NCBI GenBank assembly: GCA_020881915.1
Contig: JAJFPB010000003.1
Location: forward strand, 3,410,001 to 3,474,000
DNA: 64,000 nucleotides
From: Paramyrothecium sp. XJ0827
Taxonomy: Eukaryota > Ascomycota > Sordariomycetes > Hypocreales > Stachybotryaceae
Reading direction: 5' to 3'
Shown here: positions 1 through 11,647 of the stretch, piece by piece
Position numbering within the stretch: the stretch's first letter is position 1
How the letters are laid out: the number at the start of each line of letters is the position of its first letter
Translations under genes and position numbers: made by a program
The notes under the pieces: model-generated
Seen by the model: the letters and a program-made list of their open reading frames with translations, nothing else
The model's database searches: none
What the model was told of the DNA's origin: nothing

Positions 1-1456
1 ATCTGGTAAAGAATGAAGATGCCTTGGTATTCAGAACGAGGCACGGTGCATTCAACGGCGAGGACAAGAAGAAGTTCCCCCCAGAGTCAGAACGTCAGCG
101 GCGGTGAAGTGAGGTGAAGTGAAGTGAAGAAGAAAAAGGAAGAAGAGGGAAGTGAGCAAGACACGTCAGGGAATCTCGTGCCGGTCCCGTCGAGACGAAA
201 CGGCTGCACCAACGGCAGCTGTTACAACTGACAAACGGCCTGGTGTTGCCCGACGGCTGACGAGGGCCGACTCATTTGCCTGCTCGCGGGTGACACTTCG
301 CCAGTTCCAGGAGCCTCAAAGCCGACCTTGTTCTCGCACGAGGCGGAATTGGCGGGACACCCAGCACGCCGTTACCGCGTTATTCCTACGGAACAAGTTT
401 CTCACTTGGAGACCTGTGTACAGTCTCAACGGCTGGTTCATGTTAACACACCATGCTACGCGGAAAGCTTGATCACGGGTGGTGGCTCAGCTCTTTCTCC
501 AGGAACAATGGCCATATTATTGAAAGTGGAATTACACGGCAGAATCCTATAACTCAATGAGTGCGGCGAAGACACCAAGACGTCCTGTGCTATACAAGAA
601 AGAAAAGGGAGAACGAAGGGTAAATGATCCATTGCTCCAACTGTCGTACCGACTGTAGTTACTCTCATACCAGCCTATGTGGCAGCATCCATAATACTCA
701 GCCACAGCTTCAACGTTCGAACGGTACGAGGAGACACGCCTAGCGAGAGATGGCTATCCAAAGCACAGCACCATGCTGTAGTCGTCAAAGTGAGGGCGGA
801 GCCGTGAATCAAGATCTCGGTGCTTTGCCACGGCTGGTGCTACCAAGAAGCACAAATCTGCAGGAAGCCTCCCGCAATCGGTTTTGTTGTAGCACCATCT
901 CATCTCATCTCATTTCAAAACCACAGCAGTTTGAGCAGCCTCCGGCGACTCCGGACGATTCGGGACCAGAGTGTGCTGCTTGATCTGCTTGTGCCGAATG
1001 GTACGCCAGTATCTGGTGCTGTCATTCGCAAAGGCTACGAATGAGAATTGTCAAATGTGTTTTCACATGCATTTCAACGTTCATGGCATCCAGACGTTTG
1101 TCGCTGGAAGTTGCATGGACACTGACAAAAGCCCGCAGTTGTTTTGGATCTCAAAGGCTTGGAAGGGGGGGGTATAATGTAAATGCACGACATCAATACA
1201 TATCCCATGAATTGCATCATGTCTAGTCATTCTGATAGATTGGACATAGGCGGAGAGACGAGATTACACGATTCTGATGTATTTAGCTGCATCAAGAACC
1301 CATTACAACAATCCGGTCCCATGGCAGATGCCGCCGCTCGAACGCCCGAGATCGTAGCCTGTGATCATTAGGCTTGCTTGTTCCTCCCGCGGATGCAATA
1401 GTCTGTGTAATCATAAGAGCGCACTGACTGCCGTGCCAGAAAGGTACCTGAAAGAC
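1..1456. other. Gene-free left edge of the window
   Basis: No convincing coding exon is visible on either strand; the short open frames have no recognisable domain and no splice sites that join them. A small imperfect GTGAA-type repeat lies near 105-130 and a CATCT repeat at about 894-914. The right part probably holds the 3' untranslated region of the minus-strand membrane-protein gene ending at 1457. Confidence 0.5.
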
Positions 1457-2737
1457 TCATTCCACATCCTTGGCAGCCTCTCGCAAGGTTGGCGCAGTTT
1501 CGTCTGTCATGGAAGTGTTCATCGCCTCAATGTCAGCCGCCCACAAGGCAGCAGCAACTGTCATCGATTAGCAAATGGTAGACTTGAGAATCAGTAAAGT
1601 TCATACCTGTGTTGGTGTATGTGAAGAAGATGGATGCAAGAGGAATCATCTCAAGCAAACTAGCAACCAGGCCAAATCTACATTTGCAGTATTAGCTCCG
1701 TCATAAAAATACAAGGCATCTTGAACCAAATCGACGTGATGTAGCAAGCCAGGCATTGGAGAGTTTGACTCACGATGTGTACGGGCCGACATGCTTCTTC
1801 AACCAATCACTCCTTCGCGAAGCCGACCATTTCTTCAATTGGAAGTACTTGACACAAGTTAGCAGGCATGAATTGACACCGGCAGACTGGACAAACTCAC
1901 TCTTCCATGCACTGTTTGACCACGGTTTCGGGCTGGGCAGATTGGTTAGCTGATCCCGGTCAAACCAGTCGGTACGAAGTGTTACGTACCTTGGAGAACA
2001 ATAAACGCGATTGTACCGACAACGGGGATGAAGTTGAGCGGCAGGTACATGAAGTACCGAATAATCGCCGTCGGGCCGAATTTCTCAAAGGGATTCTTTA
2101 GGATTTTTCCGAGCTTCTGGATGGGATTGTTGCCAGGCTTGATTTCGCGGCCTTCCTTGACGAGTTCAGTCGAGTTCCTGGCGATCAGGGTGCCGTCAAA
2201 CGTGTCGAGGAGAGCGTCCTCGAGGAGCCAGTTCCGAGACAAGGTGTTGATGAGGGCCGAGCTCTCGTTGAGCACCAGTAGCACCGTCGAGAAGACAGCC
2301 AGGGGGCCGTTCACGAACACGAGCACAGCGAGCTGTGGCACGTACGTAAAGGCAAACATGCCGGCGACAACGCTAACAGATAGGGCGACATAGGGACCGA
2401 GACGGGAGAGGAAGGGCTTCCAGAGGTCGCGGTGGGTGATGAAGTAAAAGATTCCCTATTGGTTGAGGATAAGCAAATGATACCTGCCAATGTTTCCAAG
2501 AGTGCTCGCATTACCTTGATGGGGTAGAGATACGCTCGACTCTTGTAGGCATTAACTGCCAAAACCTTTGCCTTGTCGTAGTCCTCCTTGCTAGGGTCTT
2601 TTGTTAACTGCCAAGTCCACTCCAAATGAGATTGAAATAGCATACAGGACCTGCTGCGCCTTATCGCCGACCGAATCCACCATGCGATTGCGCTTTGGCT
2701 GATCGGCTGATGACGACTGCCCAGATGAGTCGGCCAT
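1457..2737 (-). CDS. RRT8/LDS-like EI24-domain membrane protein
   Basis: Predicted multi-pass membrane protein of about 307 residues, resembling the fungal family annotated as outer spore wall protein RRT8 / lipid-droplet LDS proteins with an EI24 (CysZ-like) domain. Proposed exons on the minus strand: 2737-2651, 2607-2515, 2455-1990, 1932-1901, 1847-1774, 1677-1607 and 1557-1457. Phases agree at every junction. Introns 2456-2514, 1933-1989, 1848-1900, 1678-1773 and 1558-1606 have good GT-AG sites. The middle of the protein has two long hydrophobic stretches (GMFAFTYVPQLAVLVFV and PVVGTIAFIVLQG) and a late hydrophobic segment rich in I, F and A. The C-terminus is a short acidic tail. The first junction (2608-2650) is doubtful: it needs a 43-nt intron with poor splice sites, or the reading frame slips by one base there. 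Yeast relatives act in spore-wall assembly and on lipid droplets; that role here is inferred. It diverges from the LanC-like gene. Confidence 0.7.
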
Positions 2738-3843
2738 GACGAGTATGGATCTGCGCGGGTTGAGAGGTTGTGGGAGGTTGTGGGATGAGATGCGATAATA
2801 TTCAATGTGATTTCAGGCGGGTGCTCTGAGTGACGAAGATGGATTTGGGAAAAGGATGATGAAGAGAGGTAATTGAAATTGAATTGGGCTTTTATTGGGG
2901 TTCTGTGAGGAATGGAAAGCGTGCGCAGAGGGTCAATACCAAGCTCCAAGTCATTTCGACGTCAATGTCGTCATTCTCCCCAAGCAGAAGTCTAAGTGCA
3001 ACAAGCTCAAGCTCAAGGGCAGGGAGCTTATCTTATCGCACCCGTTTCCAGGGAGGGGCATTTTGCTCCGGAGGATGGTGGGCCGTCCAGGTTCGAGGTT
3101 GGATCATACCGTGCAGACAGTGCCGGAAAACAGGAGCCCCAGGAGTCCTTCCAGCTTAGGACAGTGTGCGTACGGTACTATGACTGAAGCGTCAAAAGAT
3201 CTGCGCCGGGTTCAATGCGTCCACGTGAGTATCGAGATGTTGGACAAAACGTCGCGTTTGGCTTGCCACAAGAACTGAAGCAGCTGTAGAAACCCGAGGC
3301 CTTTGGAAGAAGAAAAGAGAGAAAAGAAAGAAGAACAAAAAGAGTAGGAGCATCGTTTCTTAGTTGCTACCTTTTCTTTTACTCTTGGACCAAGCCGGAA
3401 CTGCTCACCTGTCCCTCTGCTACGGTGCTTCTCCTTGTGAAAGGATTGGCCGTACGGAGCCAACGTCCGGCGAGCCTTGCATTACCCCACAACGGCCCCG
3501 TGTCGATCTCCATAGCGGCAATCGTGTAACGGTGCCGCCTCCGCAGTCTGACGTTTTCGACTTTGCAGCAGATTGCACCACTTCATGCTAAATAGCATTC
3601 TCCCCTTGAACTTGATTCCCGTCCCCCTTTCCCATCATCAAACTCTTTTTCCTATACCAACAACCAATACTTTGCCATTTAGCAGCACAGCAATTCTCTA
3701 TACCCCACGTAGCGACGCCGGCTCATCACCTCGAAGCAACACTTTTGAGAGCGACTCCCCAGCAAAGGCTGATATCTCGCGATCAGAACTCGACGACAAC
3801 AATTTTGAAGATTGATGAAGGCATCAGTAGCTCAATCACCAAA
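2738..3843. promoter_or_regulatory. Divergent intergenic region, RRT8-like / LanC-like
   Basis: This 1.1-kb spacer separates two divergent genes and should hold both promoters. The stretch just upstream of the LanC-like start (about 3590-3800) is rich in C, T and CAA, as fungal leaders usually are. No further coding exon was recognised. Confidence 0.5.
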
Positions 3844-5086
3844 ATGGAGCAAAAATACATCTCGAACAATATTCCCATCCAGGAGTTATCAGCACCGCCG
3901 TCAGAATTGCTCCGAGTGACGTTGGAAGAGCTGGTTCGCACAACTCCTCCAAAGCCCGCCTATTCGGGACGCCACGGTGAACTTGGAGGCTTGTTTACTG
4001 GTTACACGGGACTGGCGTATTTGTTCTTGCGTTTATCCGCAATGTATCCGGACATGCAGATTCAAGGCCATAACCCATTACATTGGGCGAAGCAGTACCT
4101 GAGCGGCAAGCGTGGCAAGCTCGTGCTCGAGAAAGGCAACTGCGGCATCGCAAGCGAGAAGCTTTCGTACGAAGCCGTCAAGGCTTGCGTGACGGGCGAT
4201 CTGATGGATGTGATGACGTTCATCTCCAACATACCATTTATACTAGGGCCGTTTCCACCTGCGGAGGGAGACCCTTACCCGTCGGAGCTAGCATACGGAA
4301 GGGCTGGAACCCTTTATTTACTGCGGATGGTCAAGCACTGGGTACCGAACAGCGGCAGCTTCGTCGACTCGCCTCTGAGCCGTGTTGCAGAGAAGATCAT
4401 AGAAACAGATGACGACGGGAACGGCAACTGGGAATGGCGTGGCAAGAGATACTTTGGAGCTTCACACGGCGACATTGGCATCATCACGCAAATAGTGTTG
4501 AGCGACCCTTCTCAGGCCCCGCAACTCGTAGAGAGGTTGGAAGACCTTATTGACATCCAATTGGAGGATGGGAACTGGCCAAGCAGTTCGAGGAGCTTGC
4601 AGCACGGCAAGAGGGCGGAGCTTGTTCAATGGTGTCACGGCGCCCCAGGATTCATCCACTCCCTCCAAACGCTGCGACCTTTCTACCCGGATCACCAACA
4701 CGAGATCGACGCTGCCATAAAAAAGGCGCAGGATCTCGTCTGGAGGCACGGGCTCCTCACCAAAGAACCCTCCCTGTGCCACGGTATTGTTGGCAACGCA
4801 CTGTAAGTCCAGGATTCCATCCCACCGCCTTGAGTCGTCCCCAGGAAATGACGCTCGCTAACCCCTCAGCAGAACACTTCCGCGGAACGAGGCCAGGGAG
4901 CACTTCCTTGCCCTGTCAACGGGGGATGCGGTGGACAAGGTCAAGAGTCATGACCCAAAGCTCTTCTCGCCGGCCAACTACGGCAAGGAGTCGTCGGTTC
5001 TCATGAATTCCTTGCCGAGCGCGGCGTGGGCGTGGGCTGTTTGCGAACAGGCGAGACCGCCTATGATCATGTATAATGATGTGTAA
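3844..5086 (+). CDS. LanC-like (lanthionine synthetase C-like) protein
   Basis: Two exons (3844-4802 and 4873-5086; intron GTAAGT...CAGCAG) encode about 390 residues, the normal length for eukaryotic LANCL proteins. Typical repeated LanC motifs are present: YGRAGTLY near residue 150, SHGDIG near 208, WCHGAPG near 261 and LCHGIVGN near 311. The Cys of WCHG and the Cys-His pair of LCHG match the three zinc ligands of the LanC family, so the site looks intact. Bacterial LanC adds thiols to dehydroamino acids; mammalian LanCL proteins add glutathione to dehydroalanine or dehydrobutyrine in damaged phosphoproteins. A similar cytosolic repair role is inferred here. There is no lanthipeptide precursor or dehydratase nearby, so lantibiotic synthesis is unlikely. 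The start at 3844 has a favourable context (ACCAAAATGG); the frame is open upstream to an ATG at 3745, which would add 33 residues. Confidence 0.85.
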
Positions 5087-7248
5087 CGTAATGAACAATT
5101 TGATGTTAGATAGGCTTTTCGAAATGAGGACGAAAAATCACTCTAGGGATCAAAAGCGCCGTCACGTACGCCCCGTAGAGTAGCCGAGGCTCTTGAGCTT
5201 TGATCGATCCATTGTGGGATGATTGTGCGGTGATGAGGGACTTTGTGTCCGTCTCCAACTTGTCACACGAGGCCGAGGCGACGGCGAGCCGATACTTTGT
5301 GTTCCGGTCGTGTCCTCGCAAACGGGCTTTATCGTTGCTTTACATGAACGAAGAGTAATCACCGAGGCATGTTTTTTGGTCAGCCCAAGGTCTCCATCAG
5401 CTCAAGTTAGCTGCGGACGCTAACAGCACGCTGGGTTCACGATGGGGTCTTGAACCCTTCACTGCAGGCTAGCCTTGGCCGAGGAGTCTTGATAGCGAGC
5501 TCCTCCTGTGCATTGACGTGCGTTCAGGGTCAGAAAGCTCACGGGCCGACTACCGAGACGGACGTCCACTCAGCCAGGGCTCGTCGTTAGCTCGGCATGT
5601 CCGCGGCGTTCGGCGAGCTGTCGGTGACCCTCAAGTCCGGGCGTGTTTAGGTAAGACAAAGAGAAAAACTCGGAGGTGCGATAGCCAATGGCCCAAGTGA
5701 CGTCAACGGCTCACCTTAATCACATTGTGGTGAGCCGATCTCTCGATCCAGAGGAGTTTTCCAAATTTGGTCCAGGAGATGGATTTCATGGTACAGATGT
5801 CGTACAGGGTTGTCTTGGCGTCAACACTTTTCGGCAATTGAAAATGGGGGAAGAACGACTCGGCCGAGAGATCATGCCGATCTGTGTTCTTCTGAGACTA
5901 CCGAAAGAGGGTGTGGATTGTGGAGTATTGCCTTTCGTCGCCTCCTTCGTCCTGCTGTCAATGACGGCCATCTCATTGCGAAGCCCTGCATTAATCGTAC
6001 ACGTGCCGTAATTATTCGGCAGCCCACAGGAGAACAGCACAGGTGGGGACCTCGAAGGGGGGTGTAGGGAAACTTGGCGGTGGTGAGCAAGAGTCAAAAA
6101 AGCAATACAGCGCCATGGAGACGAGCAATGCTTCTTTGTGGGTTATTCCCGGAGCGGCATGTGACGGGCGAGTGACGGCCAGCGAAGGGGCCGGGCCAGT
6201 GATCACCGCATGGCGACAACCTTGACAGGCCGAGCCAATTGCTCGGTGTCAAACGCCTCGGAAAGGTGCACTAAACTCCAGGGTTCTCTTGATAAGTTTA
6301 TTGCCCTTTCGGGCGTTTGTGGGTTTTGAGGCACTTTGCAATCTCTGCCGATCTTCAGCATCGGGGACGGGATTCAGTAGCCCCGTGAATCCCGAGGCTC
6401 ATCGGGGCCGGTTGACCGCGATCGGAAACCCGAGCTGCGCTTCCTCCCACGATCCGTTGTAGCGCCCGACTAAATGTCATCTCAGCGTGTCTTGTCAAGG
6501 CAAATGGACGGCTCCGAGCTACCGCCTACAGTAAAGTTTTCCCTTAATTTATGCTTGGCTGCAGAAGCACGCAGTTGTGTGATCTCATAGACCCATTCCA
6601 GCTTTGACAAATGCAAAAAAAGGCTATCACACCAAGCGCCGCGCATTGGACGCATCGGGGCTTTGGCTGGAGCATCGAACACTTCAAACACCGTGGAGCT
6701 TCTAGAAGGAATTTCTCGTACTAGTCATCTTCTGGACCCGGGCCTTGAAGAGGGGGGGTGTGAAGGCCTGCTCCGTTATCAGCGGATATTCCCTTGGTCC
6801 ACCATAATATGATCCCTTGCCACGTTCGATGATTCCAAGTTTCGCATCTATGACCTCAGGGGAAGCCAATGCTGTTTGCATTGCATTGATTACTGCAGGA
6901 CGCATCGGGGGCATTTGTAAGAGTCCTCTTCCTGGGACTAGGAGTATTCTGCAGCGCATTTGACTAGCGACATGAAACTATGGGCTTTCCTGAAGTCGAC
7001 ATGGGATTTTGCATGGGGGTTCTCAAAAGGGAAGAGATGTCTGACGTAGAAGCAGCATAATGGTGAAGTCACGGGCTGGACATCGGTTACCGCCGCGAAG
7101 ATATTTCCCAAACGAGCAGCTGCATGTCGAAACTAAAAGTCGATGACAAGTCGGCGTCAGGTTCACGCAGATGGCTCTATCAACCGTGGTTGTGAAGCAA
7201 CGTTTTCCCTTTCCATGTTAGGAGACTCCCAGCTGTCGCTGTTCTGCA

Positions 7249-7280
<32 letters not shown>

Positions 7281-7282
7281 TT
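7249..7282. repeat. Poly-T tract
   Basis: A run of twelve T, one C and then about twenty-one T. It is a simple homopolymer tract inside the gene-free block. It could be a nucleosome-depleting promoter element or a retroelement poly-A scar read from the other strand, but no element is attached to it. Confidence 0.9.
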
Positions 7283-9429
7283 GGAGTGCGGGACGAGGTG
7301 GTCTCGGAAAGTCTTCCCCACCAATGGATTGACACGGAAGTACGGGATCGGGGTCGGCCTTGGGAGTCCGTAACAGCACGGCTCGGGGTGCTTGATCCGC
7401 CCGCGATGGGCCAATGGACGTGGGGCGTTTGCACTTGGCTCTTTAAACCACTCGTACGGAGTTGGTGATGGAATTACGGAAGACCAAACGCCCTACGGCG
7501 TCCCGATTTCCGATTCCCGGCTCGCCTATCGCTCCAGAAAACACGCATTGGAGTCAGTGCACACGTCTAGGAGAAGGGGAAGGGAAAAGAGAAAGGAAAA
7601 AAAACCAGGGCTCGCAAGGCATCGGCGACGTACTCCCCTCAGCCTCGGCGAGCGGCACATGGACCCTGTTAAATGAGAAGGCCGGTCGAAATAGCGGGTA
7701 GGGGGTGTCGTGTCAACGACGGCGGCCTTGCACTCGATCCCGCTGCCGGACCAGGGGTGAGTTGACGTCGCTACAAGGAGTAAAGAGCACACGCAAGGAT
7801 CGCTTGTGCATTGGGGGTCTTCATCGGTGCCCGGAGACTTGCGTCAAACGCATGGGGATTGCGAAGTATTTCAATTATTGGCCCAGGGCCCTTATCGTGG
7901 CATGGCAGTGCCGCGTGCTTACATCAGAAACGGTCGATAAAAGTGAGGTTCTCGGTGAGGGCCTGATCGGTGGGGAAGAGGCCGCATAGGAACCGAGGAT
8001 TGATTGGCAAGGGGGGAAGGCGATGCATTTTCGAGAAAAAGAGCGAATCGGGCTCGGTCGTAAGATGGTGCCGGGAGTCGGCTGCATCCAAACCCCGGTC
8101 CCCAGACGCACGTTTGGCTTAATTCCGGCCGCGTTGGGAAGACGAGGCAAGGAAACAACGTTAAGGCTCCAGTCATGCCATTCGAGACGGTGGTACCAGG
8201 CTACCGATGTCCCTGGTGCTGCATAGTGCAGGTTTTCTGGCGCCATGCTCAAGCGGTGCGGATGGTTTTGGATTGGATTGGCGATGCCATCCTTGCCAGA
8301 GCCCGGTTGCAACAACATCAATCCTACCTACCGACGGTGCAGTGGCTTGTGGCATTTGCCAAACAAGGTCGTCTTGCAGCCGCTCCTCCTCACCGCAAAC
8401 CAAGCGTCGGCATCTAAGTGGTTTTGGTGGGCACAGGCAGTTCCCGTTCGCCTCGGTGCAGGCTACAGCAGACGTGCATTGCAGCGTGACCACCGTTGGC
8501 CGCCGAGTGCAACGGTCATGGACCAGCCCATCTCCTGATGTTGACAAAGTGTGCTACACCACCAGCTTCCGCAGCCTTACCGCGTTGCGGCACATCATGC
8601 ACTGTATCATGAGCCAAAGGTTGTGCCGTCTTCCGCACCCGCGGAGCGCACGCAGCCTTGGGTTTGAATGGCTTCGGCCGCCACCAGACGCCGGGGGTTT
8701 CCCAGACTCCGGCTCGATTTAGCTCGCGCCCTGATGGGTTGTAGGGCGGGCGCATACCGGACAGCGCAAAAGCCTGCGCCATCGACGCTCCACTAGCCCT
8801 CGGTCTAGCTCGAGTTCTCATGATCTCCGATGCTTTGGCCCTGAAACCATTTGGGAGCATTACGTAGGTGTACTTGCTCAGAGGTAGCGTCCTGTAGAAC
8901 TCGGAGCCGATGTCAATCATGGCTGGCCCAGTTACGACCTAGGGAGAGCACCGCCGCCTAAGATAAGGGTATTCCCTAGAGAGAACACAGGGGTGTCGCA
9001 AGGATGAAGTCAATGGGACGCATCTGCAAACTCTCATGAACCACGACCACCCGTTGTCCAAGATTGTCATCAATTGGCTTCTTTTCCAGCGTTTGGACTA
9101 GCTGGCGCACATGCTCCGTTCTCTCGGACTTGCCTGCGGACAAATAACAAAACACAGGTCCGCAGGACTGATTCCCAATCGCAACCCCACAGTTTATTAA
9201 ACAATTTGATCGCCCACTTAACCGCGCGCGCGGGCGGCGTACGAATTGATGTCGGAACTTTGAGGGTTTTGAATTGGTCAGCAGCGGGTACGGGCTTACA
9301 CGAGCAACTCTGCACGATTCTGTCTGTCAGCCCAGGGGGCCTTCACGTAACCAGGCTTTGGGGAATCTGAAATCCGTCTGATTCTGAATCTGTAGGAGCG
9401 CGTAAAGCTACTCGAAGAGAGAGACTCCC

Positions 9430-9465
9430 TTCTTTCTTTCTTTCTTTCTTTCTTTTCTTCTTCTT
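9430..9465. repeat. TTTC microsatellite
   Basis: About seven tandem TTTC units followed by TTCTTC. It is a simple-sequence repeat about 1 kb upstream of the Zn2Cys6 gene, probably length-variable between strains. Confidence 0.9.
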
Positions 9466-10447
9466 GGGCCGCCCCTCCCATCAACATAAACATAATGCTC
9501 AATCATCACGAACCAACTCCTGCGGGTTGGTGGCTCGCAAGGACTGTTGATTTGAGCTTTTGCTTCCAGTTGGCCCAAGTAGTCCCATCTCCAATCAACA
9601 ACACCAGCACAAACTCCCCAGCGGCAAACTTCCGAGTGGATTAGAAACGACAACGTGATGATGCTTGTTGTGTAATCGGCTCTTCTGCTTGGCTCGGCAC
9701 ACTATCCGCCCCGACGCAACAGTCGAATCAGTCATCGCCGTGCCCACATACCGTGCTAACGTGCACGACACGGCAACCTCCATAATAACCAAACAAAAAC
9801 CCAAGTCCGCTGGCTCGCCGCACGCGGACTTTGATGACTTGGGGTGATCGATCCTAGCCTGGCCCTGGCTACGCTACCACGCCCAGGCTTCTTAGCCCGT
9901 CCCCACCAGCAGTTGGTGCAGTGCCTAGGCCACCCCACTGCCAACGCAGGTCACACACACTCGCGGTCCACGGACGCACACCCCAGCGGGAGCCACCATC
10001 ACCATCCTCGCTGTCTCGGACATAAAGAGCTCGCCGACCTCTAAGTCCACACCCACACATGGCTTCTGGCCGCCAAAACGGATCCTGGAAGCTCCTAAAC
10101 CTACACACACACCCCCACCTTCACCATCCACAGTTCCATCTCACATCATCTGCGAATGAACGATGCGCCCTGTTGGCCTTGGGAGGAGACTCCCTACCAC
10201 ATAACCGCTCATTATTAAGCTCGCCGAGCTTTTAGCCCTGGTCCACGGCCTGTCATCTCTCCTTTGTTCTTATATTCATCTATACGCCCGCTCCCGTCAC
10301 ATCGGGGTTCGATGAATTCCAAGACCTTTCCTCTCTTACACCACTTGATACCCCTTGTCCGGCTCAACCCAGAGTCTCACAACCCAATCAATCCATCTCC
10401 TCACTCTGCTCCTATAATTCGGCACAAGCTGGACTCACGTTGCTATC

Positions 10448-11647
10448 ATGGGTATACAAACGTTCCCGTCCCCACCACTAGACGACATCAAGTCGACCAT
10501 GCTGCCATCTCGTAAGAGCTCGTCGAGCTCCAAGGCGACCAAGCCTACCAACCGTGCTTCTAAGCGGGCCGGCAGCAGCGCCGCCGCCGCCCACCACCAT
10601 GATCACCTCACCCACGCCGCCGGCATGGATGGCCGTCATAAGCGAGTATGGAAGGCCTGCGAAAGATGTCGTATGAAGAAGACGAAGGTACATTTGTCTC
10701 GATCCGTTGACACGTCGGAACGTCCTTGGCTGACATGGTGTATTAGTGCGACGGCGAGTTCCCTTGCAAGAGGTGTAAGGATGACGGGCTTGTCTGCACA
10801 GCCGGCGTACGAAAGAAGATGGAGTACAAGCAACTGCCTAAGGGGTAAGTCGAGGCATACGATGCACGGCTTCACCCTTCACCATGACTAATTGGCCTCT
10901 AGCTACGCCGAAGTGCTGGAAAACACACAGTTTGCTCTCATTGCCACTGTTCACAAGCTATACTCAATGGTCCGCAGTGGTCAGCAGTGGGATCTTGGCG
11001 AGCCAGAACTTAACGACCGGGGCCAGCCCGTAATTCACAACATCGCCCAGAAGCTTGGATGCATACGCCCCAACAGCGACATTGACCTCCCTGTGCACTC
11101 GGTTTTCCCTGAGGACGAAGCCGGCATGGCTGAGCTGGCTCGACAGTTGGAGGAGCAGCAGAAGGAGGGCGACTCGCCCCAGAAGGAGATCAAGAAGGAA
11201 TCGTACTGTCAATCCGAACGTGCTTCATCGTCCGAACTCGAATCGTCCGATTTTGAACACGACTACCGAAAGGCCGCCTTTGGCAGCAACAACGCCATCA
11301 CGCTGTCGCCGCAGAGCTTCACCACCAACCAGGACTTCGAGTACACCGCTACCCCTACCGACGTGGACCCGAACGTCATGTTCCCTTCTCAGTCACCTTC
11401 GATACCTGCCTTCCCCACGTGGCCGTCTACATCCCTCTCGCAAGCAAGCCCCAACGACCTGACCATGCACTTCCTACAACAGCCCAACGCGCTTCAAAAT
11501 ATCGACATGCTCAACCAGGGATTGCTCGAATCGGAATTCGGTACGATCAAGCCGCACGTCCTGTCGTGTCCGAACCCCGAGGTCATGATGGGAATGGGGG
11601 ATCCGATGATTTACTCTGGCTACGACGGAGAGGCCATGAGGCTATAA
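10448..11647 (+). CDS. Zn(II)2Cys6 transcription factor
   Basis: Three exons (10448-10687, 10747-10844, 10903-11647) encode about 360 residues. The N-terminus is basic, low-complexity and Ser/Ala/His-rich. It is followed near residue 71 by a complete fungal zinc cluster with spacing CX2CX6CX5CX2CX6C; the first intron splits the cluster between its second and third cysteines, and the second intron follows the cluster closely. The rest has a short predicted helical segment (YAEVLENTQFALIATVHKLY), a Glu/Lys-rich stretch and an acidic, Ser/Pro/Gln-rich C-terminus that could be an activation domain. There is no fungal_trans middle homology region, so it is a short regulator of the kind often labelled fluconazole-resistance-like. 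It should act in the nucleus as a DNA-binding regulator; target genes cannot be told from the sequence. A second in-frame ATG lies at 10499. The gene stands alone between two gene-free blocks. Confidence 0.88.

Larger units (their letters stand above)
5087..10447. other. 5.4-kb gene-free block upstream of the Zn2Cys6 regulator
   Basis: No credible gene is visible. All open frames are short, overlap on both strands, and lack recognisable domains or joinable introns. It holds an interrupted poly-T run (7249-7282) and a TTTC microsatellite (about 9430-9465). The last 550 bases before the regulator are C-rich with CA repeats, consistent with promoter and leader. Base composition is ordinary, not the AT-rich state expected of heavily RIP-mutated transposons. 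A long non-coding RNA or a very long promoter is possible. Confidence 0.45.

Noticed and set aside
7875..8920. Open frames of 148, 134 and 171 residues on both strands in the gene-free block
   Set aside because: They overlap one another on opposite strands, have no recognisable domain, and show random-looking composition. Transcript evidence would be needed to revive any of them.
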